From: CAYLMG01 sp964464635
GTDB taxonomy: Bacteria > Planctomycetota > Phycisphaerae > Sedimentisphaerales > Anaerobacaceae
Reading direction: 5' to 3'
Length of the DNA stretch: 26,387 bases
Assembly: GCA_964464635.1 (NCBI GenBank)
Contig: CAYXGT010000033.1
Location: forward strand, 1 to 26,387
Below the pieces are notes generated by a model that searched no databases, was not told the DNA's origin, and saw only the letters and a list, made by a program, of their open reading frames with translations. This document shows, one piece after another, positions 22,889-26,387 of the stretch. The position numbers and the translations under genes are program-made. Each line of letters begins with the position of its first letter. The first letter of the stretch is position 1.

Positions 22889-23759
22889 CCATTGCATTAG
22901 ACTGGCCGGTGGGCAGCGGTATCAGGTTATCTGTTTTATGAGCGGTTTTATAGAAAAGCCATTTTACAAATCCACTTGCGGCAAAGCCGCAGAAGATCAC
23001 CACTAAAGCAATTTGCAGGTTCCAGATTATTATTCCAATTCCGAGCAGAAGCCACGTGAAGTGAGCGAATGGTTTTTTGCCTTTGATATACAGATTCAGA
23101 ACGTGCTGATATCTGATTCTGCTTACCATTAGTACGGCCAGGACCAGCGCTAAAAATGGCAGAGCATAAATAATCAGGTTTGCAGTGATAACGAAAGCTG
23201 CTGTATTTGTATCGAGGATCTTAGGCAGGGTTTCTTCGTGGAAGATGATCAGGCTGATGATGACGCCTGCTGCTGCCGGTGTGGGTAGTCCGATGAAGCT
23301 CATATGAACGGATTCCTGGTCTTCGTTTTCGACGTTGAATCTTGCCAATCGGATGGCAGTGCAGCTTATGTATGCGGCGGCAGTGAGCCAGATGAATCTC
23401 TCGAGAAGTTCGAGTTCGGCAAATTCGAACTTGTTTTCGAGAATTTTGAGCATCAAAAATGCGGGAGCGATGCCGAAGCTGATGATGTCACAGAGGCTGT
23501 CGAGCTGACCGCCGAAGCTTGAGGTGCTTTTGCTTATTCTCGCAATCCGGCCGTCGAGCATATCGGCGATCATTGCCAGAAGAAGTACGTAACCGGCTTT
23601 TGCAAATTCATTGTGTGCTGCAAGGACGATTGAAGCAAAGCCGCATACACCATTGAGAATAGTTATCAGTGACGGCAGAACGGTTATGTATTTTAGTCTC
23701 TGTCTGCGGACCTTGCGCAGCAGGTTATGTTTTGCAGCTTGTGTCTTTAATTTCGGCAT
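22845..23759 (-). CDS. pssA: CDP-diacylglycerol--serine O-phosphatidyltransferase
   Basis: PssA makes phosphatidylserine from CDP-diacylglycerol and serine in the inner membrane. The 304-residue protein has the complete CDP-alcohol phosphotransferase motif: D66-x2-D69-G70-x2-A73-R74-x8-G83-x3-D87-x3-D91. Several hydrophobic helices surround it and a basic N-terminus precedes it. It begins 12 bases after the psd stop, forming a psd-pssA operon that makes phosphatidylethanolamine. The C-terminal coding end overlaps the opposite PilZ gene. Confidence 0.95.
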   Translation of the reverse strand: MPKLKTQAAKHNLLRKVRRQRLKYITVLPSLITILNGVCGFASIVLAAHNEFAKAGYVLLLAMIADMLDGRIARISKSTSSFGGQLDSLCDIISFGIAPAFLMLKILENKFEFAELELLERFIWLTAAAYISCTAIRLARFNVENEDQESVHMSFIGLPTPAAAGVIISLIIFHEETLPKILDTNTAAFVITANLIIYALPFLALVLAVLMVSRIRYQHVLNLYIKGKKPFAHFTWLLLGIGIIIWNLQIALVVIFCGFAASGFVKWLFYKTAHKTDNLIPLPTGQSNAMAIDGANPPTRNDNA

Positions 23760-23771
23760 AGTTATTGATTT

Positions 23772-24449
23772 TTACAATATATATCGTGCAAGCGGAGTAA
23801 CTCCTGCCCTTACTTTATCACCTGTCTTTACGAGAGTTTCGATGTTGTTTCGAGCCGGCAGCAATATCTCGGTTCTTGAGCCGAATTTTATCATACCGAA
23901 CTTTTGTCCGCCAGTTAAATTCTCACCTGCTGCGGTTTTGCAGACGATTCTTCTCGCAATGGCGCCGCTTATTTGCCTGACGACGATTTTATCTTTTGGC
24001 TCGTCCGTTCTTGTCAGCAGCAGGTCGTTCGACTCATTTGTGCGGCCTGAAGCCGGGTTTGCTGCGTTTTTGAAGGAGCCTTTCTTATAGTAGGTATTTA
24101 GCACTTTTGCGTTGCAGGGTGCACGATTGATATGCACATCGAATATATTGAGAAAGATGCCGATTTTAATGGCAGTTGAGCCAATGTAATCGCTTTCGAC
24201 CTTTTCAATGTCTGTAATCTTTCCATCTGCTGGAGAGAGCAGGATGTCTTTATCCAGTGGGATTTTTCTGTATGGGTCGCGGAAGAAGTACAAAATCCAT
24301 AGAAGCGTTGTCGACAAAATCAACTCAATGGTTAAAATGGACCATTTTGGCAGAATAAAAGCTGTTGCATATGGGCATAACAGCATTATCGTAAGGATGG
24401 CAACGGGATATATCAGTACCTGTGGCCAGCCGTATTTCGTCAGTTTCAT
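23772..24449 (-). CDS. psd: Phosphatidylserine decarboxylase proenzyme
   Basis: Psd decarboxylates phosphatidylserine to phosphatidylethanolamine. The 225-residue proenzyme is of the short form. Two hydrophobic helices lie near the N-terminus (about 9-32 and 38-56), followed by FRDPYR, LSPADGKI with Asp74, and DVHINRAP with His106. The self-cleavage site G190-S191 is in IKFGSRTEI, where the serine becomes the pyruvoyl group. I chose the ATG at 24,449; an upstream in-frame TTG at 24,488 lies against the terminator and is unlikely. No clear ribosome binding site precedes the ATG. The leader carries the structured element described at 24,490-24,627. Confidence 0.94.
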   Translation of the reverse strand: MKLTKYGWPQVLIYPVAILTIMLLCPYATAFILPKWSILTIELILSTTLLWILYFFRDPYRKIPLDKDILLSPADGKITDIEKVESDYIGSTAIKIGIFLNIFDVHINRAPCNAKVLNTYYKKGSFKNAANPASGRTNESNDLLLTRTDEPKDKIVVRQISGAIARRIVCKTAAGENLTGGQKFGMIKFGSRTEILLPARNNIETLVKTGDKVRAGVTPLARYIL

Positions 24450-24489
24450 AATAGCTGTATATGGTAACTGTTTATGGCTTGAAATCAAT

Positions 24490-24523
24490 AAAAAAAGGGC
24501 TGGCTGAGACAGCCAGCCCTTCG
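24490..24523 (-). terminator. Strong intrinsic terminator upstream of psd
   Basis: On the minus strand a 10-bp perfect GC-rich stem (24,519-24,510 with 24,506-24,497, three-base loop; two more A-T pairs extend it) is followed by a run of seven T at 24,496-24,490. There is no such run on the other side, so it works for leftward transcripts. It lies 40 bases before the psd start and ends the RNA candidate to its right. Confidence 0.85.
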
Positions 24524-24627
24524 GAGGAAGATAGCACGGACTTTTAAGAGCAACCTTGTTACATAAGCGGAATAATTGTTGATTTCTCTCCGCCTAAGCA
24601 AGATAGCTGTCCGTGTTTTCGCATTTT
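24497..24627 (-). ncRNA. Structured RNA candidate: small RNA or psd leader
   Basis: Reading leftwards from about 24,627, the RNA folds with an outer stem GUCCGUG complement (CACGGAC read from 24,615-24,609 pairing with 24,541-24,535), an inner hairpin (24,595-24,589 with 24,571-24,565, one G-U pair, 17-base loop) and the terminator hairpin at the end. A perfect TATAAT at 24,639-24,634 could be its -10 box; the -35 is poor. The 8-base sequence GCTATCTT occurs twice, next to both strands of the outer stem. I do not recognise it as a 6S, SRP, tmRNA or known riboswitch class. It could be a free small RNA or an attenuator of psd-pssA. Confidence 0.5.
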
Positions 24628-24685
24628 ATTTCTATTATATAAGACGCAAAAAAAAGCCGGATGTTTCATTATTTTTGGGGAATTT

Positions 24686-24712
24686 TCGAAAAATTTTTCA
24701 AGAATTTTTCGA
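24686..24712 (+). repeat. 10-bp AT-rich inverted repeat
   Basis: TCGAAAAATT (24,686-24,695) is mirrored perfectly by AATTTTTCGA (24,703-24,712) with a seven-base loop, followed by six T on the plus strand. It lies in a 340-base gene-free stretch between psd and msrAB. It may be a protein-binding site or a weak terminator; no plus-strand gene precedes it. Confidence 0.5.
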
Positions 24713-24831
24713 TTTTTTATACATTTTCGTTAAAACTGACATAAATTGACAAAAAGCTGGTCCTCTTTGCATAAAATAGGCGGGGGAAAGAATATTTCGC
24801 ATTCGGGTAGCTGCTCTGTTTTCCTGGCTTG

Positions 24832-25905
24832 TTACTTTTTTTCTTCTTTCTTTTCTTCAAAATCCAGAGCTGCTGAGTTGATGCAGTATCGAAGGCCGGT
24901 AGGAGTTTGAGGCGCATCATTGAACAGGTGGCCGAGATGAGCTCCGCATCGGCTGCATATGACCTCGGTTCGTACCATACCGTGGCTTCTGTCAATTTTT
25001 TTATCTATTTTTTCGTCGATGGCTGCCTCATAAAAGCTTGGCCAGCCGCAGCCGGAATCAAACTTGGTTTCTGAGGAAAACAGCTCGTTGCCGCAGGCTA
25101 TGCATCTGTATGTACCTTTTTCGAAAAAGCTGTTGTATTTGCCGGAGAAGGGCGCCTCGGTGGCTTTTTTTCTCGTAACCTCATATTGCATCTTAGTAAG
25201 CTGTTTTTTCCATTCTTCTTCGGTTTTCACAATTTTTTGAGGTTTAAGAGTAAACTCAGGTATATGGCAGGTTACATTTTGGTTTTTCTGGAAGTATTGC
25301 TGGTGATAATCTTCAGCCTTATAAAAGGCAGATGCAGGGACTATTTCGGTGACTATCGGCTTTTTGAATTTGCCTGATTTTTGAAGGTTTTGTTTTGAGA
25401 ATTCTGCCGCTTTTTTCTGTTTTTCATTATGATAAAAAATTGCGGAGCGGTATTGAGTACCGAAATCCGGCCCTTGGCGGTTTAGCGTGGTTGAGTCGTG
25501 TATCTGCCAGAATATGTCCAGCAACTGTTCATAGATTACTTGGTCGGAGTTGTATTCGATGAGCACGGCTTCTGCATGGCCTGTCTTGTCGGTGCAGACC
25601 TGCATGTAGGTTGGATTTTCGGTTTTTCCCCCGGTATAGCCTACCAATGTCGATTTAACGCCCGGTACCTTATCAAAAGCAGCCTGAATGCCCCAGAAAC
25701 AGCCTGCAGCAAAGGTGGCTTGTTCGTAATCCTGATTTTCAAGTCTATCCTGCGATTTTTTCGACTCTATTGTGGATTTCTGCAGATTATCCATACTTTT
25801 AGCCTTTTCTTCTTTCGGGCAGCCGGCAGTGAAAAATGCCGCCAGAAAGACAGCTAATGACAATTTTACCACGTTCCGGTTATGTATTAAAGTTCTTAAC
25901 ATCAT
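24832..25905 (-). CDS. msrAB: Peptide methionine sulfoxide reductase MsrA-MsrB fusion, lipoprotein
   Basis: This protein reduces both S- and R-methionine sulfoxide in proteins outside the cytoplasm. The 357-residue product has a signal peptide with lipobox FTAGC (Cys29) and a short linker. The MsrA domain has catalytic Cys69 in AAGCFWG. The MsrB domain (about 235-350) has zinc cysteines 268/271 and 317/320 and catalytic Cys341 in GLRYCINS. The order MsrA then MsrB is the common one. The C-terminus is a short Glu/Lys tail. The ATG has no ribosome binding site, but TATAAA lies four bases upstream. Confidence 0.95.
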   Translation of the reverse strand: MMLRTLIHNRNVVKLSLAVFLAAFFTAGCPKEEKAKSMDNLQKSTIESKKSQDRLENQDYEQATFAAGCFWGIQAAFDKVPGVKSTLVGYTGGKTENPTYMQVCTDKTGHAEAVLIEYNSDQVIYEQLLDIFWQIHDSTTLNRQGPDFGTQYRSAIFYHNEKQKKAAEFSKQNLQKSGKFKKPIVTEIVPASAFYKAEDYHQQYFQKNQNVTCHIPEFTLKPQKIVKTEEEWKKQLTKMQYEVTRKKATEAPFSGKYNSFFEKGTYRCIACGNELFSSETKFDSGCGWPSFYEAAIDEKIDKKIDRSHGMVRTEVICSRCGAHLGHLFNDAPQTPTGLRYCINSAALDFEEKKEEKK

Positions 25906-26167
25906 ATTATTTATACGCGGGTGGAAGGATTAGTGTTTCAGGCTTTTTAAAGTAGTCGATTCGTTCTAATGTTGATCTGGGCAATTTAATGCTATCGGGA
26001 AGGAGGTTCATTTGGGGCGAAAAGACAGATAAATTCTTATACAAAATCTTCTTGCAGAGAGGGTGCAGTTGTGTAAAATGGTGCAAACAAAATTGTCAGG
26101 CAATCACAGCTTATATATTTGGTTTCGGATAAGGCAATATTATCAGTATTTGATAGGAGACTTTAAG
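25906..26167. other. Intergenic region between msrAB and the epimerase gene
   Basis: About 260 bases lie between divergent genes. A moderate plus-strand promoter candidate, TTGTCA (26,093-26,098) and TATATT (26,114-26,119) with a short 15-base spacer, precedes the epimerase. A perfect AAGGAGGT at 26,000-26,007 has no ATG, GTG or useful TTG behind it. I see no other feature. Confidence 0.4.
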
Positions 26168-26387
26168 ATGAGAAACGGTTTGATTTTAATTTTAATGGCT
26201 GTTATGTTAGTTTCTTTCTGCAGTTGCAAAAAGGGCGAAGTTGAGGAGAAAAAAATGAATATCGAAAAAGTGCCTTACGGACAGGCCGACGGCAAGGACG
26301 TGATGCTGTACACGCTGACCAATTCAAATGGCCTTGTAGCAAAGATTACCAATTACGGCGGGATAATGACCGAGCTCTGGGTGCCGG
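26168..26387 (+). CDS. Aldose 1-epimerase, lipoprotein type, 5' part
   Basis: The gene runs off the right edge after 73 codons. It starts with a hydrophobic signal segment and a lipobox-like VSFCSC, suggesting export and lipidation. The mature part shows the galactose mutarotase opening: VMLYTLTNSNGLVAKITNYGG, of which TNYGG is the family hallmark. The enzyme interconverts alpha and beta anomers of sugars, here probably in the periplasm during polysaccharide use. AGGAGA lies eight bases before the ATG. Confidence 0.85.
   Translation, partial: MRNGLILILMAVMLVSFCSCKKGEVEEKKMNIEKVPYGQADGKDVMLYTLTNSNGLVAKITNYGGIMTELWVP

Noticed and set aside
26000..26132. A perfect AAGGAGGT followed by a 39-codon open frame (from ATT at 26,010) with a cluster of cysteines.
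   Set aside because: The only start is ATT, two bases after the site, which is too close and of a very rare start type. No homology is recognisable.

Overview
The window looks like a chromosomal segment of a Gram-negative-type, probably anaerobic bacterium, and I lean towards the Planctomycetota/PVC group (Phycisphaerae-like). The reasons are a six-gene rnf cluster in the order C-D-G-E-A-B, several lipoprotein signal peptides, a YcgR/PilZ protein, a B12-type radical SAM protein and an adenylosuccinate lyase of the eukaryote-like type. The taxonomic call is inference; no rRNA or other decisive marker is present. Most of the window has mid-range base composition. One block at about 18,985-20,186 is strikingly AT-rich.

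Region by region: (1) 1-335 is the end of a LOG-family gene, facing a TIGR03960-type radical SAM gene (387-2198, minus). (2) 2282-3322 is apbE, which meets the rnf operon tail to tail. The rnf operon (8756 down to 3329, minus) starts with a small RseC-like membrane protein and continues rnfC, D, G, E, A, B, mostly with overlapping ends. ApbE attaches FMN to RnfG and RnfD, so the block is a complete redox-driven ion pump plus its flavinylation enzyme. (3) 8839-9639 is an M48 lipoprotein protease. It is followed on the minus strand by an atypical Gfo/Idh/MocA protein, a small dUTPase-like protein, glyA and an MGMT gene. (4) 13,306-18,721 is a long plus-strand housekeeping run: pheA, tpiA, secG, yicC, gmk, rpoZ, and separate coaC and coaB genes.

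(5) 18,742-20,315 is the most unusual part. The resident pyrE follows purB by three bases in a purB-pyrE operon on the minus strand, and it has been broken. Its first ~46 codons remain at about 20,183-20,315 and its last ~78 codons at 18,742-18,980. About 60 central codons, covering the catalytic loop, are gone. In their place is ~1.2 kb of AT-rich DNA in the opposite orientation, carrying a small MerR-like winged-helix protein and a complete, catalytically intact, divergent orotate phosphoribosyltransferase. This looks like a cassette that disrupted pyrE while supplying a replacement. Its promoter region has a perfect 12-bp palindrome and a second near-copy.

(6) 20,319-21,752 is purB; 22,013-22,888 is a PilZ/YcgR-like c-di-GMP effector; 24,449-22,845 is psd-pssA (phosphatidylethanolamine synthesis). 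Upstream of psd is a compact structured RNA candidate ending in a strong intrinsic terminator, either a small RNA or an attenuating leader. (7) The window ends with a lipoprotein MsrA-MsrB fusion and the start of a lipoprotein-type aldose 1-epimerase. I saw no tRNA, rRNA, CRISPR array or transposase gene.
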